Shown here one piece after another: positions 36,314 through 47,800 of a stretch of DNA of 64,000 nucleotides. This DNA is from Adiantum capillus-veneris. Taxonomy: Eukaryota > Streptophyta > Polypodiopsida > Polypodiales > Pteridaceae. The first letter of the stretch is position 1. The number at the start of each line of letters is the position of its first letter. Below the pieces are notes generated by a model. That model was given only the letters and a program-made list of their open reading frames with translations, searched no databases and was not told the DNA's origin. A program made the translations under genes and the position numbers. The stretch lies in NCBI GenBank assembly GCA_014529385.2, contig CM043963.1:96982412-97046411 (forward strand), read 5' to 3'.

Positions 36314-36559
36314 GTATCATGATTGCCTATGTACAATTTGTATGGTTTGCTGGCTTCTACAGATGTCTCAACAACCACTTTGGTTAAATTTTTTGAACAT
36401 CTATCTGTACCTCTTCTTTGAGCTTGCAATATCTGGCTCCACTTAAATCTGTAAATATTTGGGAGTTCTCTAGATCTGATTTCACTCTAATCAGTAAGAT
36501 CATGGCTCCTAAGCTTCTTTTGTTGCTCTTTGTGTGATACCTTTGCGGATATTTTTCCC

Positions 36560-36960
36560 CCGCCTCTCCCCTTCTTTTTTTAATATTTTTTATTTTTTCT
36601 TGTAAATTATGTGACTTTTTGGGACTTTGACTTTTTTGTAAATTTCCAATGAGTTTTTAGGATCTTTAATGATTTTTTTTTTGTGTTTTTAAAGATTTTT
36701 AGTGATTTTTAATTAATTTTTTGATAAAATTTTTTTGAATTTTTTTTCTTTTCTTGTTTTTTATTTTTATTTTCTTTTTTGGGTCTTTTCTATTTATTTT
36801 AATTTTTTGGCATGTTTTAATGCATTTTCTTCTTTTTTTCTAGTTTTTAATGAATTTTTCAATTTGTTTTTCTACTTTGTTTGTAAATTTTCTTTTCTCT
36901 TCTTTTTTTACACTTTTTTGGTTTATTTTTTAGTTAATATTTTACAAAAAACCTAAATCC
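36560..36960. repeat. T-rich low-complexity tract
   Basis: About 400 bp of irregular T-runs on the plus strand. The Phe-rich open frame at 36735-36956 is a by-product of this composition. Confidence 0.85.
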
Positions 36961-37090
36961 TGAAAAGCAATAACAAGCAAATAAAAAAACATTTATAGTT
37001 TTAACCTTATCTACCCATTTAATTACCGCTTACTATGCTCTTGCCACCTTGCAAGAAGTGAAGCTTGTTTTGATTGGAACGGTAGGCAAT

Positions 37091-37916
37091 AGATGATGGG
37101 ATGCTTGGCTCAGCAAGTATCCTAGCTACCAACTAGCAGCTACAAGATGTGCACAAATTATGAACTCGCCAGTTTTTTGGCGCAATGTAGAGAGGATTGA
37201 CACCCTAGCCAAACCATTTGTAGATCTTTTGCGAATAGTCAACAGACTCTTTTGTCTTTAGTTGAGTTTATTGATATATGTTAGAGGCAATACGCAAAGT
37301 AAGAGAGCATGTTGGCTTTGGTGCAAAGGACAAAGCTGCCATAATCACAGTGGCCAACAAGTGATGGGTGCAATCGCATACACCATTGCATGGTGCTGCA
37401 ATTGTATTGGATCCCAAATTTAAAATTCATCAACAATCATCTAGTAAAGAAGTCATGGCCGCCTTCAAAACAATGTGCTCTCAACTACTGGGAGAGGAGA
37501 ATGGAAAAATTGCTTTTTATCAGCGAGTTGATTATGCTAATAGAACTGGCATGTTCCAGGATCCATGGCATATAGATGCCATTGCACACACAAGTGCGTC
37601 TCTATGGTGGAAGGAGTATGGTGTGAAGAAAGTGGAGCTGCAACACATTACAGTTAGGGTTCTATCTGTTGCGGCATCAAGTGGAAGCTGTTAGAGAAAT
37701 TGGTCGGCATTTGACTTAATGCATACCAAGAAACAAAACCGTCTTCACCCTAAACGGGTTACTGATTTGGTCTATGTTTTTTGCAACATGAGACTTATCC
37801 ATAAGCTAGTGAACATTGCAACAAGAGCACCACAAAAGTACTACGGTGTCTTTCAAACCCATGAAGCTATAGTTGTGGAAGTTGACAAAGACAATGTTAT
37901 GGAATGGGGTATATAG
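37091..37916 (+). pseudogene. hAT-family transposase remnant (C-terminal half)
   Basis: Frames in sequence show WDAWLSKYPSYQLAATRCAQ, SPVFWRNVERIDTLAKPFVD, MLEAIRKVREHVGFGAKDKA, HTPLHGAAIVLDPKF, then ASLWWKEYGVKKVELQHIT and a final NRLHPKRVTDLVYVFCNMRL. This is the order of plant hAT transposases: DUF659-type core, then the hAT C-terminal dimerisation region (LWWxxYG, NRL motif). Stops at 37094, about 37362 and 37692, plus small shifts, make it inactive. The N-terminal BED finger and the terminal inverted repeats are not visible. Confidence 0.75.
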
Positions 37917-38016
37917 ATGAAGTAGATAATATGACTGGTGTGTTTGATGGAGATGAAGATGTATGAATAAAGGTCTATAAGTTTTTCCCGGTGTGATTAC
38001 GCACACTGCTTGATAT

Positions 38017-38019
<3 letters not shown>

Positions 38020-38090
<71 letters not shown>
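38020..38090. repeat. CT microsatellite, 71 bp
   Basis: About 35 uninterrupted CT units, the longest in the window, 100 bp after the hAT remnant. Confidence 0.97.
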
Positions 38091-38091
<1 letters not shown>

Positions 38092-38261
38092 GCTACTTTT
38101 CCAATAAGAGTCATAATATTACAGTTAGATACAATACAATTTCAAGTAAAAAAGACAAAAATGGACAGCTAAGGGGATAAATACGAGATGTAATTACAAA
38201 AACTGTAGCACTTCACATTCTCTTTAAATCAAAATAGATAGGGGTAAAGTGAGCGAAGTGC

Positions 38262-39044
38262 TCAAGCCAAAGATTGGGTCAACTGGTTGGGTAGTTCATC
38301 TATGTTGAACTTAGTACTTTCAGGTGTGGGAGATGGGTCTACAGGTCCTTGTTGCAAAGAATGAGCATGTTTTGGCAACGATTTATACAGTGATGCATAT
38401 TGTTGCAGCTTGGATTGGGCCTGTGATAGCTCTATCTCAAGCTCAATAATTTTGTCGTGGAAAATTTCAAGTGTCTCTCCTTGGCTTGCAAGATCTCTCA
38501 CTTGGCTTGCTAATTCAATGAGCGTCTCAGATTCTTTGGGAAGCAAAACTATGGGATGTTTGCCTGCAAGCATTGGATTATTAGCGTTACTTTGCTACCA
38601 CTTTCTCTACAATACGACCATGCCCAATGCGAGAATTCTTAGGGCGTCTGACCAATCTACACGTCTCCCAAGTATTTTGGAAACATAGCAGTGTTGTATA
38701 AAGTAGAGTGCCATTTGGTTATTTCTTGGAATAAAACTCTCTCTCGTCATATGAATTTTCATAGAGCAATACTCGTGCGAGCCCTTTGTTATGCAAATCT
38801 GAGAGATTATGGGAGATGATTCCTTTGCATTGGTGCTAATTCAAAATATTTTTTGGTGGACAAAGTGGTTTGGACATAGCTTCCTACACTCTTTAAGAAT
38901 AGGAGGCTTGCCTTGCAACCCGGACTCATCCTCTTCTATTCTAGCAATAGATTTGAGGTCTTTCTCTTGGCCATAGCGCTCTCTCTCTTCTTTGTAGATG
39001 GCTTGTACTTCAGCGTGGTTAAGTTCTTCTTCCATATCTAACAA
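38262..39044 (-). pseudogene. Unknown protein, one frame with three stops
   Basis: A single minus-strand frame runs from 39044 to 38262 with stops near 38856, 38620 and 38611. The N-terminal part is acidic and helical (MLDMEEELNHAEVQAIYKEE). The middle has protein-like composition (FIPRNNQMALYFIQHC, RVDWSDALRIL). The C-terminal part is a coiled coil rich in Glu/Gln (LEIELSQAQSKLQQY) and a Pro/Ser tail. It recalls the coiled-coil proteins of retroelement post-pol positions, but I cannot assign it. Confidence 0.35.
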
Positions 39045-41002
39045 TCAAGAAAATATGTCATCATTAGAAATAATTATTGTGAAGTTAACAAGTCATCACT
39101 TTTAAATATTGAAAGCAAAAGACAAGAGAACATAATCATGTTGCAAGAAAGAGACATAATATCTATCACCATGTCATTGGAAAGAGACAACACAACTTGA
39201 TCAATTATATAATTTTCATTTGAAACTAGATAGGACAATAATCAAATAATCACTTTAATCATCATTTGGTCGTAGACTAGAAGACATTACAATGTTATAG
39301 CCAACTCTATGGGCACCGTTTACACAGAGAGAAAGATCAAAAGCGTTAGGTCGGGTTGAGGGATTGTTTTGCTTACCACTCTCAAGGTGGGTAAGTAAAT
39401 TGCTTAACAAATCCCTTTTGTTTTTCTCGTGGCATTGACATGCACTTCAAGAGTCATTTACAAGTATGACACATGGAAAAGATGTCCATGGCTTTATTCC
39501 ACAGAATATGCATTCTAGGGTAGCCCATAAAAAATCTCTCTTGATCTACTTTCTAGTTTCTATTTGCAAGTCGCAAAGAGGAGGAAAGAATGCCATTTTT
39601 TTGGTCTTTATACATGAACCCCAATCCACAATGCGTGCATAGACCCCCTTATGTCCAAAATGAAGCATCATGTTGAAAGATAGTCGTTCACATGTAGATA
39701 CATCAAGGTCTGAAGAAGAGTGTTTATTATATGCAAAATATTATTTTGGAATACTTCTATTGTTCCTTTAGTGGTCACATAATCGCAAATGGTAGGTTGA
39801 AATCCATCTGCACTGCACTCTTTTATCCACTGCTCTACGTGGCCGCCATTCCAAAAATGTGAAATGAGCATTGGACGCTCTATGTGGTGGACCATGGCAA
39901 GTGGAAATAATGCCACGATGAGCAATGTCCAAAACTGTGGCTTTGTCTTTAACCTACTGCTAATCCACTGTGGGTCCATGCAAGTGGAATTTAGAGATTT
40001 TTGCCGCATATAGTGGATCTTTAAATGCAAGATGTGCGACACCTACATGCTTCATGTGTGCCCATGTCCCTTCTCCCAACTCTGGAGCCTGTATGTTGAA
40101 GATTGCAGCTTGTTGGTAAAAGATGCAATACAAGGGGGAGCTAAGACTCATCCAGAGCGAGAGTGGCACTAGGAGTAGGCTCTATTCTAATGGTAGCTCT
40201 TGGCTCTTTGGTAGCATCAAAAGAGATGGCTTCCACTCTTGTTTGCTTTGCTGCTCTTTCTAGCTTCTCCTTGATCTTGAACTAAGTATACAACTATTGC
40301 ACAAGTTGTGTGCGAGTAGCTATGCCTGGCAAAGTAGTGATTTCAAGATTTTTTAGATCCTAAAAAATATTTGCGATCTGTCCAATAAACTACTTGACCA
40401 TGTTTCAATAATGAATCTGATGTCATTAGAGATATGTCAAAAGCAACGGGCGTAAATACGAGCTAGAGCTTCTCAAATAGAGAGTCCTTCTCTAAGGCCT
40501 TTGTGAACTAGTAATAATGCTCCAGAGCACAGGGGTTTAGGCAATGACAAAGATCAAGCTCTGACATGTGATGAAAGTGACGTACTATAACTTTGAAGGA
40601 AATTTTTTATTGATGCTCTACCAATTTGGTGTTCGACATGCCTGCAATATAATTTTTTAAAACATAAACATTATTAGAGGAGAGGGTAAACTATCAAGAT
40701 TGTGTATGACCGTAAACCATAACCAAATGATATAATTTATAGCAAACAATGATAATTATGATTGCAACCATACATTGTACAATAGAGAGAGGAGAACACG
40801 CAAAGAGAGAGATAGAGAGAGGTGAACAGGCCAGGAGTGTGAGGGACTTGTATCACAAGAACTAGACCCTGTTATGTGCATTAAATATTACACGTAAACG
40901 ATGAGAGCATACATGTGAACAACCCAACTTGTGTGAGGTATGCTCTTCACAAGTCCTAGACATTGTTATAATGTTGAATCTTGATTGATAGTTTAAACAA
41001 TC
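39045..41002. other. Mostly non-coding; possible retroelement debris
   Basis: Minus-strand frames at 39668-40169 (such as ISKFHLHGPTVD, ERPMLISHFWNGGHVEQWI) and the stretch below them (FGHKGVYA, later MCHTCK) faintly recall a gypsy integrase finger, in a very decayed form. I could not join them into a domain. Confidence 0.3.
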
Positions 41003-41430
41003 TAATCTCTGACGAAGTGTGTGGAAGGCACAACACAACCATCAGCGGTGGACAATTTAACAATGTCAGATTGTGGTTAAACATCATACATATTTACATC
41101 CAAGACAAAACCAAGTCATCTAGTGATGAGTGGCGTATCTACAGATCAAAAAATACAAGGGCAAGGCGAGTCATGTCAAGATAAAGAGGGCATAGTTATG
41201 CATCTCTCGACTCTTAGGTAGACAAACGTAACCCTCATATTTCTATGTAGTAAGAATAATGATGTGACTTAATCTAATCCTTTATGAAGTGTGTGGAACT
41301 CACAACACAAACATCAGCGGGCGGCTTAACAATCTCAGATGCAAGCCAGATATTGTATGTATCTACATCCAAGACAACACCAAGTCATGTAGTGAGATGA
41401 ACAATGACGTGTCTTTGGAGTTCGAAGCAC
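41003..41430. repeat. Direct repeat, two diverged copies 272 bp apart
   Basis: GAAGTGTGTGGA, CACAACACAA-CATCAGCGG and ACATCCAAGACAA-ACCAAGTC occur in the same order at 41014 and 41286. These look like two monomers of an old tandem repeat. Confidence 0.75.
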
Positions 41431-42281
41431 AAGAGTAAACAGTGTGTCACACAGAGATGAAGAGGGTTTGACAAGAGCAGAACTCTTGCATTTGTACATG
41501 GTACAAAAGATGATTTGATCTCATCTAAAATTGAGAAACCTATAGGTTACTTTGAACTGAGAGGTGTAGTATCATGCCTACTGCACTCCACAAGTTGACC
41601 ACTAAATTCTAACTCACCTATGTGGTGAGAGATATACTACTACACCACATGCATGAGAATCTAAGTCTATCCTAAAACCCTTCCCTGTTAGCAGTAGTGA
41701 GCCAAGTGGCTTCATAGCAAGAGAAAAGCAACTAGATTCTACTCACTTTTGTAGTGAGTCAAGTGGCTACACACCACGAAGTGGCCTATAACCTGTAAGC
41801 CAAATATAAGGTTAGAGAAAAACTACTACACCAAACGAGTCTGGAAAAACACAGAAAAACAAGTTAATACACATTTAAACAAGTTTAAAAGTATACCTCA
41901 ATAGTAATTATATGTATGTAGCTCTCCAACTATGAAATATCTCAACTCCTAGCAAATCATCAAGCAGTCACTGGTTTTGATCAAAACCAACAATTTCCTT
42001 TATATAATCAACTTTCTTGAATGAAAGATATTTTGATCGAAAGATATTTCAATCAAAATATCTTTCGATTAAAAATAAAAAATACATATATACGGTGATT
42101 ATTTAGGATTTCAGCATATAATGAGGTTTTATATGTATATTGTTTTCAATACGGGCATTTAAATGCAACCCAAGAGGTTACCTCTTGAGTTTTGTGACGA
42201 TTCAACATTAGGAAAAATATGATCCCAAATAGGGACTTGTAAAGATCCCTAATTTTAAGGGATTAAAGCTGAAAATGTGTG
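41431..42281. other. Non-coding flank of PalB with small palindromes
   Basis: It includes GGTTTTGATCAAAACC (41973-41988, perfect) and a 44-bp inverted repeat at 42023-42066 with arms GAAAGATATTTTGAT and ATCAAAATATCTTTC. Otherwise no gene recognised. Confidence 0.6.
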
Positions 42282-42476
42282 TGTTGGAGCCCCATTTGTC
42301 CAACTGTTGTAATGAGCCCATCTTGTAAAGTATATCAAATTCCCATTTTATGTCAAAGACGTCTTATCATTTTGATCCATCCGTCTGGGTTATGTAAAGA
42401 TTAATCAGTTAGTCAGGACTCAGATTTGTTCACACTTTGTAATAATGAGTAAGAGAACCCCATGTACATTTTTGAG

Positions 42477-42508
42477 CTAAGGTGACTAAAGTATAAAAGT
42501 CACCTTAG
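42477..42508 (+). promoter_or_regulatory. PalB LTR TATA box in the loop of an 11-bp inverted repeat
   Basis: Arms CTAAGGTGACT and AGTCACCTTAG are perfect complements and enclose AAAGTATAAA, which carries the TATA box. Transcription should start about 30 bp downstream. Confidence 0.75.
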
Positions 42509-42736
42509 AACCATTTTTGAATAACATTTGAATATTAATTCTGTATCGTACGAGCCAGAGAGAGGGAGAGAGAGAGAGTGAGTGTGTCTTATCCTCTTCG
42601 CTACGCGCTTCTCCCTCACCGGATTCACGACGTGACTACACCATCGCGGTAGTCTCTCCGAGAGCTACGCGCCCACGCCACACATTCACATTTTCGAGCT
42701 GTTCGTGATCGATCCTTCCTCGAGCTTGTTTTGATT

Positions 42737-42742
42737 GTAAGT
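42737..42742 (+). promoter_or_regulatory. Candidate splice donor in the PalB LTR
   Basis: GTAAGT follows GATT at LTR offset 455. The PalA LTR has GTGAGC following GATTAG at offset 458, in an otherwise diverged region. Use as a donor is inference. Confidence 0.35.
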
Positions 42743-42857
42743 AGCACAAACAGTGTCTGTTTTCAACAATCAGGTGCTTTATGGAATGAGAAAGATATTA
42801 GCTACACATAGATACTCATAAACTTAAGTTTCGCCCACTTTTGGATTATGACCTGTT

Positions 42858-42868
42858 AGTCTATCGCG
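42858..42868 (+). promoter_or_regulatory. Half-site of the PalB palindrome in the LTR
   Basis: AGTCTATCGCG is the left arm plus CGCG centre of the PalB palindrome, without the right arm, at LTR offset 576. Confidence 0.7.
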
Positions 42869-43206
42869 TCTGTATTCGAGATAACTAGGATTCAAATCTG
42901 GCGAGATTAGACTTATAGGTAAGTATATCCTAGTGAGAGGATGGTGCCTAGTAAGTTTGATGCGATTCCGAGTTCATTGGAAGTGTAAATGGTGTTATGA
43001 GCGTTTAGGGATAGAGTGGGTTGCATTCTATCAGAGTTAATGATTGATGCATCATAAAAGTGCGTATGTGTAGATTGGTCTCAGCCTAACAAGCTAACAA
43101 GATTGCCTACGTGCACCTACGGGTTAGTCGTGTCATCGGATGATAAGTATGTTGTCTGTGTCGTGCTCTTGAGTATGAACAGGGGAGTAGTCAAGGCCTA
43201 AAACAT

Positions 43207-43224
43207 TGGCGCCGTTGCCGGGGA
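43207..43224 (+). other. PalB primer binding site (Asp tRNA)
   Basis: TGGCGCCGTTGCCGGGGA is complementary to the 3' 18 bases of plant Asp tRNA and begins one base after the LTR. Confidence 0.92.
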
Positions 43225-43870
43225 CACAAGACCTTAAGTAGGGAGATCTACGTCACTCGTGTGATGGTTAGCTTACTTTAGTTTTGACTAGAGAGAGCTT
43301 AAACTTTTAGAACAAGATCCAGGATAGAGTATCCTGAGGTCTAGTGGATAGCCAGGAAGCCTGTGTCTTGCCGAGGGTCTGCGACTAGTTAGATTTAGTT
43401 AAGTAGGATAATGTGGAGTTATGGTTTTTGGTTTTGAGTGCTTGTTATACTTGTGAAGAAATAGAGTAGAAAAATGTTGTAAAAACGCAAAAAACAAACA
43501 AAAAAGAAGAAACAATAAGGCTATTTGCTTGCCTTGAAAGCAAAACCCACCCCATATACCCTTGAAGGGGGTGAAAAGAGTCGATATTGAAATTTATGAT
43601 CCAACACTCGAGAAAACATAAAAATTGCAACCAAAACCAACAAAAAAGAAACAGGTGATTGTCATAAGGAAACACTAAGTGAACCTAAAGAGGCCAAGAG
43701 GAGATATAACCATTACCCTCGGGTAAACTGACTGTGTCATGAGGTACGACTGATGTTCACAAGTTTAAGATGAAGTGTCATCAAGTTTGCATCACTTCAA
43801 GTGCAATGGAGTTGTGAATTGTCAGAGAAAAGTGAAATTTGTGAAGTGCTTGAGTTTAAGGTCAAAATAA
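43225..43870. other. PalB leader before the palindrome array
   Basis: Untranslated leader. No ORF with a recognisable domain on the plus strand. Confidence 0.6.
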
Positions 43871-44584
43871 GTCCAAACTTCATAAAACTTGGGGGATAGA
43901 CTTATATGGGCACAGGGAACAAGACTATGCAAAAACAGACAAAAAATTTAAATCCCCATTGCTCTTTGCCTAGTCTATCGCGATAGACTGATGAAGGTGG
44001 TGATTGACTAGCAACAAGGAAAAAACCTTTATACCACAGGTTTAACACATCAATACAAGGGTACTCACAAAAATTGAGTGAAATTGAACACCATCTTGAC
44101 CACAAAACTTCAAAACTAGTGTTTAGAGTCTGAATTCAGAGACAAGGGCAAGAAGTCTTTGACAAAATGTCTAAACAGTGCCAAAATTGGTCAATACACT
44201 ACACAAGGGGAGGCTGAACCAACTGTAGAGAAAACTTGAGAAAAATGCTAAAAAAGGAGAAAATGCCAAGTCTATCGCGATAGACCAGGGAAAATGCTGC
44301 TGGGGAACTTTTCTTTCAAATTTCCCCTAGGGAGAGCTTTATCAGGGCCTATATAACAGACACACCAAAATTCAAGGCATTTAGATCACTGAAGGTCAAT
44401 CTGAGGTTCAGATAGAGAATCAAGCTCTGACTGAAATACTAAAATGGGACCAAAACCCAACCCAAGTGTCCAAACTTCATAAAACTTGAGGGATATGCTA
44501 TAGAGGTTAACTGGAACTCAAGGGTAAAGTCACAATTTTGAATTGACTTGTGCTGAGCAAATTGTCATTCTATCGCGATAGACT
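43871..44584. repeat. PalB 5' array: three CGCG palindromes about 298 bp apart
   Basis: AGTCTATCGCGATAGACT is perfect at 43972-43989. Copies at 44269-44286 and 44567-44584 differ at one end base or one arm base. Steps are 297 and 298 bp. Flanks repeat at twice that period: GTCCAAACTTCATAAAACTT then GGGGATA at 43871 and a near copy at 44469 (598 bp apart). The gag ATG lies 299 bp after the last palindrome. Confidence 0.9.
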
Positions 44585-44827
44585 AAGAAAGTAGTGATTC
44601 ACACACATTTTGCAATTTGTGACTATATTGCTAGGACATACTCTCTATATAGATCCCAGCCATCATTTCATATTTGAAATTGGACCACCAGAAGACTGAC
44701 TAAGTGGTTGCTATATATACTTGAAAGATTTTTTGGTAATTCAGGGAAAATCCTTGTGAACAGACTAACCATCCTTGTGTAGATCCCAGAAGGAGATCAT
44801 CACAAAGCCACACAGGAAGAAGGAGTC

Positions 44828-44836
44828 CAGGTAAGC
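44828..44836 (+). promoter_or_regulatory. Strong splice-donor consensus before PalB gag
   Basis: CAG|GTAAGC lies 35 bp upstream of the gag ATG. Position and strength resemble the major donor of retroviruses and could feed a spliced RNA for a downstream ORF. No acceptor is proven. Confidence 0.4.
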
Positions 44837-44865
44837 TTTAAGTTTGCAACCCAACTTTCATTCTT

Positions 44866-47800
44866 ATGTATTTAAGGTCAAGAGCCTTTGTTAAGTCAGG
44901 AGCTAAAAGTGTCAAAAGTCAAGTAAGCACCACGTCCACCGAAGAGAGTGTAACTCAGACGAGACTAGACCCATTAGCGCCAATCATTGAAGAGGGTAGT
45001 GATACTGACACTTCGTCGAAAAATTCCTTCTTCATGATGGGGAGTCAACAGCCAGGAGGTTTCAACGGTGAAGGACCAATGCCAGGGGGGAGCACCTCCC
45101 TACATCCTTTGAACCAAACCAAGTTCACTATAATCTTCTTGGAAGGAACTAACTCGAGGGGAGCCTTAGTTTATTCTGACTATCGGGGACGCAAGTGTAT
45201 TTGTATTGAAGAAAGACCGGCTCAGAGACTAGAGATAATTCGAGTCTATGATGACGGAGACAGATTCCAAGACGAAAAGGAGAACCACTATCTGATAGTG
45301 AGTAACCCTAAGGATTACAACAGATATGGGGATAACATGGCAAAAAGGAAAATGGTTTCAGAAACCCAAGAACCGCCTCCTAATATTGATCGACCTGGAG
45401 CGCTTTTTATGTATGATAAGAAAACAACCAGGGTCCCAACCTATAATAAGAATGTAGGGATTTACAAGCATGAAAGCGAGGGAATAGTCTCTTACTTTCG
45501 ATGCAAGGAACCCTACCTAAACGAATTAAGCAAAGACAAGGCTCTTTACTTATTTTCTTATGAAACTGCTATGGGGAAGGATATTGTTTTTGTTGATAGA
45601 TACGGGCGAGAATACAAACGTATTGTCCCAGAAGAGGTTGAAAAGGCAACAGTTCCGGGAGCATCGACCTATGGCCCCGACGAAGTACCAAGAGCCACCT
45701 ACACCCCTAGCAAGTCGAAAAATCCCTTTTCAGAAGAGTATGACGCTACCTCACATTCTACCCGACAACCGACATCCAGCTACCAGGATGAACCAGCTAC
45801 TCAGCCATCATTGCAGGCATGGCTTCGACAGAGTGCTACATTAGAACAAGACCGAACCCAAGAGGGTTATCAAACCGCACGAGGGTTAAGGGATTTACAA
45901 GAACCACCACTCTATGCACAATATCAAGGAGAGAGTAAGCCAAAGACTCAGGGGTCAACTGAGCCTGGGAAAACACCTCGAGAACGAGTTCGGAGAGATG
46001 AACCATCTCTCACGAGAACTGTTAGAAATTATGGATTAGGAGCACCATTGGGAGAAGAACCTGGCCACTACAGAAGACCAAAGGAGGTATATCGACTAGG
46101 ACGGGGAGATCCTATGATGAGATTTGTAGACCATCGTAGAATTAGACCTTCTCAAGTGCAAAAATCGGTAAACAAGAAATATACGGGAAGCAGGGATTCG
46201 AGAGATCATGTAGCAGCCTTTGTGCGTGTAATTAGAGCTGAAGAGGTGTTAGAATTTCCTACCCAATTTGCAGGATTCGGTTTAACCTTAGAGGATGATG
46301 CTGCTACATGGTTTGACTCGGTGGAGCGAAGAGACTTTGAGTCTATGGAGGAATTTTTTGACGAGTTTATCGAGGAATTCTCACAAAGGGGAATAGCTCA
46401 TAATACAGTCTCACAAATCCATAAATTCAAACAGAAAGATGGAGAGTCTGTGCAAAAGGCAGCCCTCCGATTAAAAAGATATGTTAAGTTCTGCCCCGTG
46501 GAAGAACTGCCAACTCAGTCTAAACTTATGATTATATTTATTCAAGGACTAAGGAATACAGATCTTCAAAAGGACGTACATATGAAAAGGAGCACGACGT
46601 TGAATGATTTAACCAAGGAATCTCTATACCTTGTGGACAATTGTGTGTTCTACAAAGAGGGTGAGCTCAAGGATCTTGACAATGATTCTTCCTCGCAACA
46701 AAGCGGAAGCAAGTCTGCTAAGACAACACTGAAAGGAGAAGTAGCGGTAAGCCAAGAGAAGCTTGTAGAGGAAGTGCTTAAAAAGATTAACTTGTATTCC
46801 AAACCACAAGCTAAACAACCAAAATGGTGTGCGATTGAACAAAAATGGACAAACCATGGGACGGAGGAGTTTTATTATAACAAGGGATATGTGAGAGAAC
46901 GACCATATGCTCCGCAAGCTCAGGCGACATCCCCTCAAATCCCACCGATGCCTAGATATCAGACAGGCAACCTACCAGGACCTGTAGGTGTAGAAAGACC
47001 ACAATCAGTGTTGGGACAACAACCACCCCTACCAGGATTACAACCAATCAGCATAAGATACACACCCACAATAACTGAGTCGGAGGAGAAGGCTTTGGTA
47101 CATATGCATGCATACTACGACGAGTCCAATGGATATGCAGCGAGCTCTGACTGTTATCCACCGGAAGAACCCTCTACACTAGAACCATGGATCATGATGG
47201 GAAATACATGACCACCAACTGCTGCACAGGCAGCGGGAGAAGGACGATATAGCCTGGATGAAAGAACACTGTTGTTCATAGCCAACGGAGGCATGAGCGG
47301 GCAAAGAATTGCACACCAACAAAGAGGAGCTCCATGAGCACCTCAACAGCCTAAAGGACCATGCTACAAGTGTGGTGGAGACCATTGGCTGAGGGACTGT
47401 CCACATGAAAAAATCATTAGGGTCAACGCATATTACACGGAGTGTGGAATTACTCACTTGATCCCTAATTGCCCTAAAAACCCGAGCAAAGGAGAAAAAA
47501 CTACCTTGAATATGCTGGGAGCGCTGCCTTCCAGTGGAGGGTCAGAAAACGAAACTCCGATTCCTGTTAAGGTCTTGACGAGATCCCAAGCAAGGAAAAA
47601 TGACAATCACCCCAGGATTAACGATGAAAATCAAGAAGAAATCAAGACTGACAAGTCTAGAGTCAGTCGTGATAATCCTTGGAAAGAACAAAGAGCAAAA
47701 ATGAAAGCTAGACGTGAGCGAAAACAAAAAGATGTAGAAGCTGAGCTAACGATAGCTCGAGAGCAACTTAAACAGCAAAGAGACTTTGAATCTCTAAAAT

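Larger units (their letters stand above)
42282..43205 (+). repeat. PalB 5' LTR (924 bp)
   Basis: Opens TGTTGGAGCCCC and ends ...CTAAAACA one base before the primer site. It contains the TATA box in an inverted repeat, a short GA tract (about 42557-42578), two GCTACGCG motifs (42600 and 42664), a donor-like GTAAGT at 42737 and the palindrome half-site at 42858. The left end is inferred from the TG and the match of internal offsets to the PalA LTR. Confidence 0.75.

Noticed and set aside
36735..36956. Phe-rich open frame resembling a membrane protein
   Set aside because: Product of a T-rich low-complexity tract.
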